NCBI GenBank assembly: GCA_947491475.1
Contig: CANLKN010000020.1
Span: 1 to 45,343 of the forward strand
DNA length: 45,343 nt
Source of the DNA: Akkermansiaceae bacterium
GTDB taxonomy: Bacteria > Verrucomicrobiota > Verrucomicrobiia > Verrucomicrobiales > Akkermansiaceae
Direction: 5' to 3'
Positions 16,369-25,646 of the stretch are shown in pieces. Below the pieces are notes generated by a model that worked only from the letters and a program-made list of their open reading frames with translations, did not search any database and was not told the DNA's origin. Position 1 is the stretch's first letter. Every line of letters starts with the position of its first letter. The position numbers and the translations under genes are program-made.

Positions 16369-17730
16369 TCAGCCGTTGTGGATCAACGCATTCCATCTGG
16401 CGATTTCCGCGCGGACGTTGGCTATGGATGGCGAACCCGGGTTGCTGCGGGATTCAAGTGCGCGCTCCAGTGAGAACACGTCGTTCGCATCCGGCCCGTA
16501 GGAGGGATCGATGGCGGCGAGGTCGAGTTGGTCCAGCGGCGTCGCAGTGGCGATGGATTCCGCGACGGCCTTACCGACGAGTTCGTGGGCGTGGCGGAAA
16601 GGGACGCCCTTTTTCACAAGATAATCGGCGAGATCCGTGGCGAGCAGCATCGGGTCGGCAGCGGCGGCGCGGCACTTGTCTTCGCGCAGTTCCACTGCGG
16701 CGATCATTTCCGTGTTTACTGCGAGGATCAGTCGCAACGTATCTACCGAGTCGAAGAGCGGTGGTTTGTCTTCCTGAAGGTCGCGGTTGTAGGTGAGCGG
16801 CAGGCCTTTGAGCGCGACTAACAGGTTGACCAGATTTCCAACGAGCCGGCCGGTCTTGCCGCGCGTGAGTTCGCAGACGTCCGGGTTTTTTTTCTGCGGC
16901 ATGAGAGATGAGCCGGTGGTGTGTGCGTCTGATAGAGAGGCGAAACCGAACTCCGCCGTGCACCAGAGGATGAGATCTTCGCTGAGTCGGGAGAGGTGCG
17001 CGCCGCAGAGCGAGATGACAAACAACAACTCCGCGATGTAGTCGCGGTCGGCGATGGCATCCATCGAGTTGTGAGTGACGCCGTCGAAGCCGAGTTCAGT
17101 GGCAATGGCGCGCCGGTCGAGATTGATGGTGGAGCCCGCGAGTGCGCCGGAGCCGAGAGGGGAGATGTTGAGGCGTTTGCGGCAATCGGCGAGACGGGAT
17201 TTGTCGCGCTCGAGCATCTCCACATAGGCGAGGAAATGGTGGCCGGCGATGACCGGTTGGCCGCGTTGGAGGTGCGTGTAGCCGGGGATCACGGTGTCGG
17301 CGTATTTTTCCGCGCGGTCGAGCAAGGCGAGTTGCAGGCTGGTGATTTCCAAGAGCAGGCCGTCGATCTCGGTCCGGCAGTAGAGGCGCGTGTCGGTGGC
17401 CACCTGGTCGTTGCGCGAGCGGGCGGTGTGGAGTTTCGCCCCGGCAGGGCCGATACGGCGGGTGAGTTCCGCCTCGATGTTCATGTGAATGTCCTCCAGC
17501 GAGGTCTTGAACTCGAAGTTGCCGCTGATGATGTCCGCTTTGATTTCCAGCAGGCCTCCTTCGATTTTTGAAAATTCCTCATCACTGAGAAGCCCGGCGC
17601 ATTTCTGAGCCCGGGCGTGGGCGATCGAGCCCGCGATGTCGTGCGCAAACAAGCGCCAGTCATAGGAGATGGATTCGCCGAACAGTTGCACGAGCGACGA
17701 AGTGTCTAGGGAGAAACGGCCTTTCCACAT
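16369..17730 (-). CDS. argH: Argininosuccinate lyase
   Basis: 453 residues from MWKGRFSLDTSSLVQLFGES. It splits argininosuccinate into arginine and fumarate. The fumarase/aspartase-superfamily signature GSSLMPQKKNPD is present, as are HTARSRNDQVATD and GYTHLQRGQPV with the catalytic-region residues. A longer frame to 18069 adds 113 residues antisense to the neighbouring transposase and is rejected. Upstream on the minus strand a TATAAT lies at 17823-17818, about 90 bases before the start; I see no matching -35. argG is not nearby. Confidence 0.96.
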   Translation of the reverse strand: MWKGRFSLDTSSLVQLFGESISYDWRLFAHDIAGSIAHARAQKCAGLLSDEEFSKIEGGLLEIKADIISGNFEFKTSLEDIHMNIEAELTRRIGPAGAKLHTARSRNDQVATDTRLYCRTEIDGLLLEITSLQLALLDRAEKYADTVIPGYTHLQRGQPVIAGHHFLAYVEMLERDKSRLADCRKRLNISPLGSGALAGSTINLDRRAIATELGFDGVTHNSMDAIADRDYIAELLFVISLCGAHLSRLSEDLILWCTAEFGFASLSDAHTTGSSLMPQKKNPDVCELTRGKTGRLVGNLVNLLVALKGLPLTYNRDLQEDKPPLFDSVDTLRLILAVNTEMIAAVELREDKCRAAAADPMLLATDLADYLVKKGVPFRHAHELVGKAVAESIATATPLDQLDLAAIDPSYGPDANDVFSLERALESRSNPGSPSIANVRAEIARWNALIHNG

Positions 17731-17868
17731 GGTGTCTGAAATCTGGGGCGGGGATTTGAACCTGCGGCAGCCCGCATGCAAACGACAAAACAACTCAAAT
17801 AAAGTGTCAGATAAATAATTATATTTTGCGCTTGCATTGGGTGGCGGGCGGCGCAGGGTGGTGGCGAA

Positions 17869-19008
17869 ATGAGACGCGCTCGCTGGCTGGCTCCGTGGAA
17901 GGACTCGTTGGATCGACCGGTGATCTACCACTGCGTGACGCGAGTGGTGGAGCGGCGCTTGGCTTTCGGACCAGTGGAGAAGGAGCAATTCCGCGCCTAC
18001 CTGCGGATGTATGAGAATTTCTCCGGCTGCCGGGTGCTCGCCTACTGCCTGATGTGCAACCACGTGCACCTGCTGCTGGAGGTGCCGCCGATGAAAACCG
18101 GCGGCCTCAGCGATGCGGAGTTGCTACAGCGCCTGCGGGCGATTTATCCGGAAGTCGCAGTGACCGCAGTGGCTGCGGAACTCTCCAATGCACGGACAAA
18201 AGTGGCGGCCGGGCTGGGTGGCGAGGCGCTGGTGACGCGCATCCACGAGCGCTACACCTACCGGATGCAGGACCTTGGGGAGTTTATGAAAGTTCTGCTT
18301 CTGCGCTTCTCACGCTGGTTCAATATCAAGCATGAGCGGACTGGTGCCCTGTGGGAATCTCGTTTCAAGAGCGTGCTGGTGGAGGAGGGAGAGGCGGCGA
18401 AAACCATCGCGGCCTACATCGATCTCAACCCGGTGCGGGCGGGGATCGTCGAGGATCCGGCGGCCTACCGCTGGAGCAGCTATGGTGAGGCGATGGGAGG
18501 AGGCTCCAAGGGCAATGGTAAAAAAGCACGTGCAGGCCTGGTGCGTGCCCTGGCCGCACACCGTGGCTTGGAGGCCGATGCGAAACATTGGGCAGGCGGG
18601 GTTTCAAGGGAATACCGGATGCTCTTGCTGGAAGGAGCGGGAGAAAAACTCAAGGAAGTGGTGAACGAAAGCGGAGAGCTCGACGTGCAAGTGATCCGCA
18701 AAGGGATGAAACAAGCGGAGGTGAATGCGGAGATTGCGACATTGGAACAGGGTCGTGATGTGGCCTTATCGAAGATGCTGCGTCATCGTATCCGCTATTT
18801 CACGGACGGGGCGGTGATCGGTAGCCGGACCTTTGTCGATGAGTTGTTTCACAGCGCGAGGGGACGCTTCGGACCGCAGCGCAAGAACGGAGCGAGGAAA
18901 CTGCGAGGCAACGGTAGCGCGGCAGCTGGACTGCTGTGGAGCGCCCGTGACTTGCGTCTCAGGATTATTGATGAGGAAGTGTTGATTACGCGGGAGAAGA
19001 ACGACTGA
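17869..19008 (+). CDS. REP-associated tyrosine transposase (RAYT, Y1_Tnp family)
   Basis: 379 residues. The N-terminal 200 are the IS200-like HUH domain: VIYHCVTRVVERR, then LMCNHVHLLLEVP with the metal-binding His65-Val-His67, and RTGALWESRFKSVLV followed by AAYIDLNPVRAGIVEDP, where the catalytic Tyr is expected. The 180-residue C-terminal extension is typical of long RAYTs. RAYTs cut single-stranded REP hairpins and spread them through a genome; they are usually single-copy and domesticated. No REP pair flanks the gene here. The hairpin elements at 124-143 and 43590-43652 are candidates for its substrates. Confidence 0.9.
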   Translation: MRRARWLAPWKDSLDRPVIYHCVTRVVERRLAFGPVEKEQFRAYLRMYENFSGCRVLAYCLMCNHVHLLLEVPPMKTGGLSDAELLQRLRAIYPEVAVTAVAAELSNARTKVAAGLGGEALVTRIHERYTYRMQDLGEFMKVLLLRFSRWFNIKHERTGALWESRFKSVLVEEGEAAKTIAAYIDLNPVRAGIVEDPAAYRWSSYGEAMGGGSKGNGKKARAGLVRALAAHRGLEADAKHWAGGVSREYRMLLLEGAGEKLKEVVNESGELDVQVIRKGMKQAEVNAEIATLEQGRDVALSKMLRHRIRYFTDGAVIGSRTFVDELFHSARGRFGPQRKNGARKLRGNGSAAAGLLWSARDLRLRIIDEEVLITREKND

Positions 19009-19069
19009 TCAAACACTGATGAAGGATTGTTTCGCTTGTTCCGCTGGTTCCGGCGGTTAGTTTTACGGC

Positions 19070-20512
19070 ATGTTCTTTCACGGCTTCACGGCGGAAACGT
19101 GGCTTGGCGTGATCGCGGTGTTGTTGTTTTACATCGTGGGTATCCTTCATGTTCTGCACGCGCTGATGCATGTGCGCACCTCGCAGGGAACCATAGCGTG
19201 GGTGATCTCGCTCGTCACCGTGCCGTTTCTGGCGATTCCGCTCTACTGGTTGTTAGGACGCACGCGCTTTGCGGGATATGTCGGTGGCCGACGCAAGAAG
19301 GACCACCGCCTTGGCAGGATCGCAAGTTCGATGCTTGAGAGTTTGCGCGCACTCGAGGTTGATATTCCGGAGGACGATGCCTTCGAGCGAGCTGCGCGTC
19401 TGTTAGGCGGGCTGCCTTTCACCCGGGGAAACCGTCTGACCCCGCTGATTGATGGAGAGGAGACTTTTGAGCGGATATTCAAAGTCATCGGTGAGGCTCG
19501 CAGTTATCTGTGCGTGAATTTTTTCATCGTGAAAAACGACACTCTCGGGGTGCGCTTCCAACAGGCGCTCATCGAGCGGGCCCGCGCGGGAGTGAGAGTC
19601 TATTTCCTGTTTGATGAAATCGGATCGCACAAGCTGCCGCGGCGTTTTCTGCGCGAACTTCGTGATGCCGGCGTGGAGTGCCATTCCTTCGGCATCAACC
19701 GCTATTGGTGGTCGCGCCTCCAGCTCAATTTCCGCAACCACCGCAAAATTGTGGTGAGCGATGGCGAGGTCGCATTGATCGGCGGCTTGAACGTGGGCGA
19801 CGAGTATCTCGGGCGCGACCAACGGTTTGGCGCATGGCGGGACACGCACTTGGAAATGCGGGGTCCGGTGGTGCAGGCGGTGCAGTTGGTGTTTCTCGAG
19901 GATTGGTTCTGGGCGGCAAACCAAGTGCCGGATCTGCACTGGGAAACCAAGCCGGAGGAGTTCGACCAAGTGGCGGCGATCATTCCCACCGGGCCGTCCG
20001 ATCCCGCGGATTCCTGGCAGTTGATCGTGGCAGAAGCGGCGAACTCGGCCCGTCAGAAGCTATGGATCGCCTCGCCATATTTTGTGCCAGACGAGGGAGT
20101 GCTCACCGCGCTTCAGGCTGCTGCCATCCGAGGTGTGGACGTGCGCATCCTGATTCCCGAACGACCTGACCACCTGATGGTTTGGTTGTCAGCGTTTTCG
20201 TATTACGAGCAATCACTGCCTTTTGGGGTGAGGATATTCCGCTATCACCGCGGGTTCCTGCATCAGAAAGTGATGCTGATCGACCAACGTCTGGCTGCGA
20301 TCGGCACAGCAAATCTCGACAACCGCTCGTTCCGCCTGAATTTTGAAATCACCGCATTTTCTACCGACAAGCGTTTTGTGCATCAAATCACGGAAATGTT
20401 GCAAGCGGACTTTGAGCAGGCGCGGGAGGCAAACGTGGGGGATTTCACGGACAGGACATTTCTATTCCGTGCAGCGTGCCGGGCGGCGCGTTTATTCGCG
20501 CCGATTCAGTGA
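19070..20512 (+). CDS. cls: Cardiolipin synthase (two-HKD phospholipase D family)
   Basis: 480 residues. Two N-terminal membrane segments (LGVIAVLLFYIVGILHVLHA and IAWVISLVTVPFLAIPLYWL) precede two PLD domains. Both HKD motifs are intact: HRKIVVSDGEVALIGGLN and HQKVMLIDQRLAAIGTANLD. It joins two phosphatidylglycerols into cardiolipin at the inner membrane. It follows the transposase by 61 bases, but there is no reason to link them functionally. It converges with the 3D-domain gene. Confidence 0.94.
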   Translation: MFFHGFTAETWLGVIAVLLFYIVGILHVLHALMHVRTSQGTIAWVISLVTVPFLAIPLYWLLGRTRFAGYVGGRRKKDHRLGRIASSMLESLRALEVDIPEDDAFERAARLLGGLPFTRGNRLTPLIDGEETFERIFKVIGEARSYLCVNFFIVKNDTLGVRFQQALIERARAGVRVYFLFDEIGSHKLPRRFLRELRDAGVECHSFGINRYWWSRLQLNFRNHRKIVVSDGEVALIGGLNVGDEYLGRDQRFGAWRDTHLEMRGPVVQAVQLVFLEDWFWAANQVPDLHWETKPEEFDQVAAIIPTGPSDPADSWQLIVAEAANSARQKLWIASPYFVPDEGVLTALQAAAIRGVDVRILIPERPDHLMVWLSAFSYYEQSLPFGVRIFRYHRGFLHQKVMLIDQRLAAIGTANLDNRSFRLNFEITAFSTDKRFVHQITEMLQADFEQAREANVGDFTDRTFLFRAACRAARLFAPIQ

Positions 20513-20524
20513 GTGAAAACAATA

Positions 20525-21169
20525 TCAACGCATCGCGATGCGTCCCAAATCTGGACGCTGGCGCACGATGTTGGCGAGCATCTGGCGGCAATGTGGGTGT
20601 TTGGTGCGCTGGCTGAGGATTTCCGCACTGCGGTTGAACGACCCCCACTGGACGATGGTCAGTTCCACAGTGCGGCGGCCCCAGAGGCTCATCACCTCTT
20701 TGCTAGGCTTATAAAGATCGACGGTGCCGGTGCCGGTTAGCGCCGAGCCGTAGTCGTCCACCACGTAAAGGTAGGGCAGGCCCTTGATGCGGAAGGTGGT
20801 GCCCACCGGATAAAACGACCAATCGGCAGCGGCGCTGCGGACGCGATTGGTATAGCGCAGCGGGGTGCCAGTAGCGTTTTTGCTGCCATAAATCAAGTGG
20901 TCGTCCTCGCTGCAGGTGTAGGCCGTGGTGCGGACGACGCGGGTCCGTTCGCTAAAGGTGTAAACTGGCATCGAGTGTTTATCGCGCGGCTTGTTTGCTG
21001 CGGCTGACATCGTTTTAGGCGAAGGGGCGGGCACGGTGAAATTGCGACCGCCGCCACTCAAGCCATGAATTTTGTCCTTGGGGACGATGGTGAGGCCGTT
21101 AGTGCCACAGCTGGTGAAAAGCACGGCAGCGATGGTGAGAGATGCAAGGGAAACGAGGCGGAAAAACAT
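20525..21169 (-). CDS. 3D-domain lipoprotein
   Basis: 214 residues. A lipoprotein signal ends in AAVLFTSC. After a low-complexity linker of about 70 residues comes a 3D domain, named for three conserved Asp: TTAYTCSEDDH, YPVGTTFRIKG, YLYVVDDYGSALTGTGTVDL. The domain is shared with MltA lytic transglycosylases and cell-wall-acting proteins. Many Verrucomicrobia carry single-domain versions, probably acting on peptidoglycan. The last 40 residues are basic and unassigned. Confidence 0.82.
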   Translation of the reverse strand: MFFRLVSLASLTIAAVLFTSCGTNGLTIVPKDKIHGLSGGGRNFTVPAPSPKTMSAAANKPRDKHSMPVYTFSERTRVVRTTAYTCSEDDHLIYGSKNATGTPLRYTNRVRSAAADWSFYPVGTTFRIKGLPYLYVVDDYGSALTGTGTVDLYKPSKEVMSLWGRRTVELTIVQWGSFNRSAEILSQRTKHPHCRQMLANIVRQRPDLGRIAMR

Positions 21170-21362
21170 GCGTCAGGGGATCAAGGGATGGTGTGGGGAT
21201 AGCGTCTGAGGAAACGACGTCTGCCTAAATGACAAGGTGCAGATAGGGTATTCTACCACCTCCGGCAAACGGAAAAATCCATTGTTAGAGTGTTTTTGCT
21301 GCGATTGTAAATACAAACGCCTCCCCAATCCATTGGAATCCGGTGGTCGCTGACAGCGAAAA

Positions 21363-21437
21363 TGGTGCACGAGGACGGGATCGAACCGCCGACCGACCGG
21401 GTGTAAACCGGTTGCTCTACCGCTGAGCTACTCGTGC
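21363..21437 (-). tRNA. tRNA-Val (anticodon TAC), CCA encoded
   Basis: The acceptor stem GCACGAG pairs with CTCGTGC on the minus strand. The D-arm AGCTCAGCGGTAGAGC, anticodon stem ACCGG/CCGGT around TTTACAC and T-arm GCGGTTCGATCCCGT are in place. Discriminator A is followed by an encoded CCA. This differs from the tRNA-Lys in this window, which has no encoded CCA. Confidence 0.95.
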
Positions 21438-21545
21438 GCGCAGACCGGGAAACTGGCTGATGCGAGGCGCGGGATCAAGCCCGGATCTTCAAACCTCGTG
21501 TTGCGGCTTGCGGGTCGGATGGGGAGGTGGTTTCCTGTGGCACGA

Positions 21546-22010
21546 ATGCACTTGCGGCTGACAGATCAGGAACTCGCGACCTTGGTGGAAATGGTCAGCC
21601 TTGCGGCCAATGTGGCTTCGTGGAACCAGAAGGAATCCGCCAGTGATCGAATTTCCGCTTATGAGGATCTTGAGAGCAAGATTCTGGAAAAAGCCGGCCA
21701 TTCGGGGCTTGGCGACTGGATCGAGTTTGACGAGGAAAGCCAGCGCTTCCGGGTGAAGCAGGAGATGGAGGAGCGCTTGTTTTACCACGAGTGCTACGAT
21801 GAATTCCGCAATGAAAGTTTTTGGGACGAGCTGGCCGTGCGCCTTGCAGACCGGGATTTGGCCCGCGCCATCGGATTTGCGGCATGGGAGAAGCTCAGTG
21901 AGGAAGATCGCCGTGCCCGCACCACGGCATGGGAAAAGCGCTACTGGGAGGAATTCACCAAACACGGCGTCGAGCGTGTGGTGGTGATCACCCCGCCGGG
22001 TGAGGGTTGA
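21546..22010 (+). CDS. Hypothetical protein, 154 residues
   Basis: The start is taken at MHLRLTDQELATLVEMVSLA; an in-frame extension begins 16 codons earlier in the tRNA-proximal gap. The protein is acidic and helical, without a signal peptide or membrane segment. Its first 100 residues read as two amphipathic helix pairs (ATLVEMVSLAANVASWNQKE; RISAYEDLESKILEKA), followed by FDEESQRFRVKQEMEE and YDEFRNESFWDELAVRLADR. I recognise no named domain. Codon use is like that of the neighbours, so it is probably a lineage-specific cytoplasmic protein. Confidence 0.75.
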   Translation: MHLRLTDQELATLVEMVSLAANVASWNQKESASDRISAYEDLESKILEKAGHSGLGDWIEFDEESQRFRVKQEMEERLFYHECYDEFRNESFWDELAVRLADRDLARAIGFAAWEKLSEEDRRARTTAWEKRYWEEFTKHGVERVVVITPPGEG

Positions 22011-22031
22011 TTCGCTTTTGGGCCCATCAAA

Positions 22032-22481
22032 TTACTCCGGACCTGCGGGAACAATCAGCGTGGGAACGGTGGCTTTGCGCACCATGCCCTCGGCCACGCT
22101 GCCCAAGAGCAAGGAGGCGATCGCGCCGTGACCGTGGGAACCGAGCACGACAAAATCGGCACCGACCTCCTTCACATAATCGAGCAGCGAGTGCAGCGGG
22201 CTGCCCTCGGCGATTTGGCAGGCAGCGTCGGTGACGCGGGGTTTGACCGACTCAAGCAGGGCATCAAGTTTGCCGGAGGCGCGGCGTTTTGCCTCTTCCT
22301 GATAGGCGTGCAGCGCCGGAAACTCGTCGGGAGTGAAGCCGTAGGCGGTGTAGCTGGGCTCCGGCTCCACGACGTGAAACAAACGCAAACGGGCCGAAAA
22401 AGCCGTGGCAAGTTGACTGGCCATAGCGAGCACACCGGTGGTGGCGTTTGAGAAATCGACTGCAACAACAATGGTTTTCAT
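22032..22481 (-). CDS. Universal stress protein (UspA family)
   Basis: 149 residues from MKTIVVAVDFSNATTGVLAM. It has the Usp fold with the ATP-binding signature G-2x-G-9x-G-S near the C-terminus (VVLGSHGHGAIASLLLGSVA) and the closing VPTLIVPAGPE. The ATP-binding type is therefore intact. It is an orphan here. An in-frame start five codons upstream (MVKCA) is possible. It converges with the hypothetical gene at 21546. Confidence 0.92.
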   Translation of the reverse strand: MKTIVVAVDFSNATTGVLAMASQLATAFSARLRLFHVVEPEPSYTAYGFTPDEFPALHAYQEEAKRRASGKLDALLESVKPRVTDAACQIAEGSPLHSLLDYVKEVGADFVVLGSHGHGAIASLLLGSVAEGMVRKATVPTLIVPAGPE

Positions 22482-22565
22482 AGCGCATTTAACCAAGCAT
22501 TTCCGCCTGCCAAATGCAACAGATTTTGCATCAATCTTCTATCATGAGCGGCCGCAGATGCCCAA

Positions 22566-22597
22566 AAACGCCCTGCCGCCTGAGCGGGAGGGCGTTT
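22566..22597 (-). terminator. Strong intrinsic terminator of the small lipoprotein gene
   Basis: AAACGCCCT (22566-22574) pairs with AGGGCGTTT (22589-22597), and inside it CCGC pairs with GCGG around CTGA. On the minus strand the stem runs into TTTTTGGGC. It lies 33 bases after the stop of the 53-residue lipoprotein gene, so it is well placed to end that transcript. Confidence 0.75.
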
Positions 22598-22629
22598 GAA
22601 AACATCAGCAACCCGGCCGGAGTGGCGGC

Positions 22630-22791
22630 TTACTTTGATGAATAATGCACTTCAGGAGCCGGCGCGGCCGGGAGTTCCTGGAATTGCGGAAGCGGACGCA
22701 GGCCGGGGGGCTTGCTATCGCTGGTGCAGCAGCACGAGGCGGCAAGCAGCGTGAACGAGGATACGATGAGTGCGGAAACGATGCGGATCAT
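22630..22791 (-). CDS. Small cysteine-rich lipoprotein, 53 residues
   Basis: The protein starts MIRIVSALIVSSFTLLAASC followed by CCTSDSKPPGLRPLP and ends VHYSSK. It has a lipoprotein signal peptide with lipobox LAAS-C, then a short Pro-rich mature chain that begins with three Cys. A strong terminator follows. It looks related to the 35-residue gene upstream: both share xLAASC-C and a Pro-rich tail ending in SK. The function is unknown; such entericidin-like tiny lipoproteins are often stress-linked. Confidence 0.65.
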   Translation of the reverse strand: MIRIVSALIVSSFTLLAASCCCTSDSKPPGLRPLPQFQELPAAPAPEVHYSSK

Positions 22792-22885
22792 GGTGTGATA
22801 AAGTTGTGGATTGGAGAAGGGTTCCCGTGCGTGCCGAATGCCAGAAATGTTCTCCGGTGCGGCAGGAAACACGGGTGGATGAAAC

Positions 22886-22993
22886 TTATTTCGATGGCGC
22901 GACGTAGCTCGGTTGGCTTGGAGCGGGTGCGCTGCTAGGGCAGCAGGAAGCGGCGAGAAATGTGGCGGCAGCGGCAATCAAGGCGATTTTCAT
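22886..22993 (-). CDS. Tiny lipoprotein, 35 residues
   Basis: MKIALIAAAATFLAASCCPS, then SAPAPSQPSYVAPSK. It has a short signal peptide, lipobox LAAS-C and a Pro/Ser/Ala-rich tail of 18 residues. The layout mirrors that of the 53-residue lipoprotein 94 bases downstream, and both end in Ser-Lys. It is too short for confident gene calling. The similar lipobox and composition of two adjacent genes argue that both are real. Confidence 0.5.
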   Translation of the reverse strand: MKIALIAAAATFLAASCCPSSAPAPSQPSYVAPSK

Positions 22994-23143
22994 CGGGTGG
23001 ATAAGGTTTGATGGATGCAACCGGCATGACTCACAAGCCAGTCGTCGCGCAGAGACTAGCGGGAGCTCCTGCCCCTGCAAGGCAAAAGACAGGCAAATGA
23101 TGAGCCGATTTCCTTGCGTTAGAAAACCATCTGGCGGCGTAGT

Positions 23144-23803
23144 TCAATTCCCGCGGGCGGTTTCAAAGCGCTTCCACAGCCGGGCGGCTCCCTGGTTGGT
23201 GGCGCTGCGCACCGATGCCCATGAAGTCCCGGCGGTCGCCTCGCGTTTCACTCCAATGCGGTGGTCGATCAGCGCGCTGATGCGCTCACCGGTCACGGAG
23301 TCGAGGATTTCACCTTCAAAAGAGACATTGGAAACGAAGGCCGCCACTTCGGCGGAGCCGAGTTGACCACTCAATCTGGCCTGAGGATTGGAATGCACGG
23401 TGGTGATTGCGGGGCCGGCCTTGACGCCTTCGATCACGTCGGTGAACGCGGTGCGCACACGCAAGGTAGTGGCTCCGGGCGTATTCACCACTCTGATGTT
23501 GCCGGATACCTGCGAGCGCAGGGAAGCCGACAGGTAGGCGGCGAGCTGCTCCTTGACTTCGGTGCTGATGCCGGTGGTGGCCACCACGGTGGTGACGGGG
23601 TCAAACATCACGCTGTCATATTTTTGCAGGTTCACACCGGGTTTCAAAAACGAGGCCACGGTGTCGGCGGTGCCATAGCCAAGATCGAGCTGCGAGTAGT
23701 TGTCGAGGAATCCCGAGGGCGAGCGGCCTCCGGTCGAGCATGAGGAAACGGCGAGCGATACAACCGCAGTGAGAGCGGTGGCGATGAGATGAAATGATTT
23801 CAT
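23144..23803 (-). CDS. DUF3313 family lipoprotein
   Basis: 219 residues. A lipoprotein signal ends SLAVSSC, followed by STGGRSPSGFLDNYSQL, matching the SGFL.DYS.L opening of DUF3313. The rest is mixed alpha/beta with YDSVMFDPVTTV, ATTLRVRTAFTDVIEG and a C-terminal amphipathic helix (GAARLWKRFETARGN). DUF3313 lipoproteins are common in Proteobacteria and Verrucomicrobia; no function is established. A possible periplasmic or outer-membrane location is inferred from the signal. Confidence 0.8.
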   Translation of the reverse strand: MKSFHLIATALTAVVSLAVSSCSTGGRSPSGFLDNYSQLDLGYGTADTVASFLKPGVNLQKYDSVMFDPVTTVVATTGISTEVKEQLAAYLSASLRSQVSGNIRVVNTPGATTLRVRTAFTDVIEGVKAGPAITTVHSNPQARLSGQLGSAEVAAFVSNVSFEGEILDSVTGERISALIDHRIGVKREATAGTSWASVRSATNQGAARLWKRFETARGN

Positions 23804-23975
23804 AAGGAATGGGGATGCGGATAGATCGTGAAGGAAATCGCGTGCGCGGCTTCCGTCGCGCGTGATTCTGTGGCACGCCTGCTGCCAAAGGTCAAGAACG
23901 CGGGTTGGGAGCCGCTGGAGTCCGATAACGGAGGGCGTCTGATGGAGACTTGGATGCCCGCCAGGGTGGGGGCCG

Positions 23976-25460
23976 TCACTCCTTGCGCTTCAGCAGCGGA
24001 AACAACACCACATCGCGGATGGTCGGTGCGCCGGTGAGCATCATGACGAGGCGGTCGATGCCGATTCCGATTCCGCCGGCAGGGGGCATGCCGTGTTCGA
24101 GGGTTTCGATGAAATCGTAATCGACCTTTTGTTCCTCCTCGCCGCCGGCCTGGTGTTCGAGGCGCTGGCGCTGGACGTCGGGATCATTGAGCTCGGAGTA
24201 GCCGGGCGAGATTTCCTGGCCGTTGATGATGAGTTCATAAACTTCCACGGTTTTTCCGCCGGGAGTGACTTTGGCAAGCGGAATGAGCTCGCTGGCCACG
24301 CGCGTGACGAAGCACGGATCGAAGGTGTGTTCTTCGACTTTCTTTTCGAAAACCTGCTGGATGACCTCGTAGTCCTCCATGGCATCGGACAACTGCACGC
24401 CGAGCTCCTCGCACTTGGCTCGGCGCTGGGCGGCGGTGATGTCGAAAAAATCATCGCCGGCCACCTGCTTGATGAGATCGTGATAGCTTGCGCGCCGCCA
24501 TGGTCTTGTTAGATCGATGGTGCGAGTGACATTGCCGTCCTCGTCTTTGTGCTCGATTTTCAGGCCGCCGCAGAATTTTTCCGCGAGATGACAGGTCATT
24601 TCTTCGACGAGATTCGCCATCTGCTCGAAGTCGGAGAAGGCCCAGTAGGCTTCGAGCATGGTGAACTCCGGATTGTGGCGGCGCGAGATGCCTTCGTTGC
24701 GGAAGTTGCGGTTGAGTTCGAAAATTTTGGTAAAGCCGCCGACCAACAGACGCTTGAGAAACAGCTCGGGCGCGATGCGCAGCGTGAGTGGCATGCCGAG
24801 CGCGTTGTGATGGGTTTCAAATGGCCGGGCCGCCGCGCCGCCTGGAATGTCCTGCAGCATCGGGGTTTCCACTTCGAGGAATCCACGCTCGTGCATGAAC
24901 TTGCGGATCTCGGCGAGCATCAGCGAACGGGTGACGAAAAGCGTGGCGCTGTCCGGATTGCCCATCAGATCGAGGTGGCGCTTGCGGTATTTCGTTTCGC
25001 GGTCGGCGAGGCCGTGGAACTTGTCGGGCATCGGCCGCAGTGATTTGGAGAGAACGGTGAAATTTTCCACTTTCACGGTCGGCTCGCCGGTGCGGGTGAG
25101 GAATGTTTCGCCCTCGATGCCGATCCAGTCACCGCGGTCGAGGCACTTCCATGCGGCGGCTTGTTCCTCACTGAGATTCTTGATGCCGACATAGCCTTGG
25201 ATGGAACCGAGCACGTCGCCGAGTTGGAAAAACACGGACTTGCCCATGTCGCGCAGCGCGGTGATGCGGCCCGCGACTTTCACCTGCCTGCCTTCTGTGA
25301 AATCAGCTCGCAGCTCGCCCGGTGTGGTGGATACCTCGAACCGTGAGCCGAAGGGATCGATCCCGAGCTCGCGCAGCTTTGCGAGTTTCTCGCGGCGGAC
25401 GGCGATTAACTCTGCTTCCGTGGACTGGACTGGCGCTGTGGCTGGGGCGGCTTCGGTCAT
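23976..25460 (-). CDS. lysS: Lysyl-tRNA synthetase, class II
   Basis: 494 residues from MTEAAPAT. The N-terminal OB-fold anticodon-binding domain is around [20 protein letters not shown]. The class II catalytic core has motif 1 near [10 protein letters not shown], motif 2 [20 protein letters not shown] and motif 3 [15 protein letters not shown]. It charges tRNA-Lys. An in-frame Met three codons upstream is also possible. The first 20 residues are Ala/Pro/Glu-rich and probably disordered. No associated gene is on either side. Confidence 0.97.
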   Translation of the reverse strand: MTEAAPATAPVQSTEAELIAVRREKLAKLRELGIDPFGSRFEVSTTPGELRADFTEGRQVKVAGRITALRDMGKSVFFQLGDVLGSIQGYVGIKNLSEEQAAAWKCLDRGDWIGIEGETFLTRTGEPTVKVENFTVLSKSLRPMPDKFHGLADRETKYRKRHLDLMGNPDSATLFVTRSLMLAEIRKFMHERGFLEVETPMLQDIPGGAAARPFETHHNALGMPLTLRIAPELFLKRLLVGGFTKIFELNRNFRNEGISRRHNPEFTMLEAYWAFSDFEQMANLVEEMTCHLAEKFCGGLKIEHKDEDGNVTRTIDLTRPWRRASYHDLIKQVAGDDFFDITAAQRRAKCEELGVQLSDAMEDYEVIQQVFEKKVEEHTFDPCFVTRVASELIPLAKVTPGGKTVEVYELIINGQEISPGYSELNDPDVQRQRLEHQAGGEEEQKVDYDFIETLEHGMPPAGGIGIGIDRLVMMLTGAPTIRDVVLFPLLKRKE

Positions 25461-25625
25461 GGCCCGCACGGCTTAGGTGGAGGAAGCCTCGCCCGCAAGA
25501 GCCGAAACAGAAACCGGACGGGAAATTCCCTTCAACCAGCAACTGGCACTGAAAAAAATGCCTATCCCGGCATTCGCTCTCAAATCGAAAGCAGAGTCGC
25601 ACAGGTTCGCCTCAAAATTACTGAA

Positions 25626-25646
25626 CCGCTGAGAACCATTCAGCGG
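25626..25646 (-). terminator. Hairpin overlapping the stop of the outer-membrane barrel gene
   Basis: CCGCTGA (25626-25632) pairs with TCAGCGG (25640-25646); the stop codon of the barrel gene lies inside the arm. On the minus strand it is followed by TTCAGTAATTTTG, a weak T-rich tract. It may be an intrinsic terminator, but the T-run is poor. Confidence 0.35.

Noticed and set aside
16369-18069. Longer start for argH adding 113 residues
   Set aside because: The extension is antisense to the RAYT gene, while MWKGRFSLDTS is the normal ArgH start.
21173-21370. 65-codon minus-strand frame before the 3D-domain lipoprotein gene
   Set aside because: It overlaps the 3' end of tRNA-Val and has no protein-like composition.
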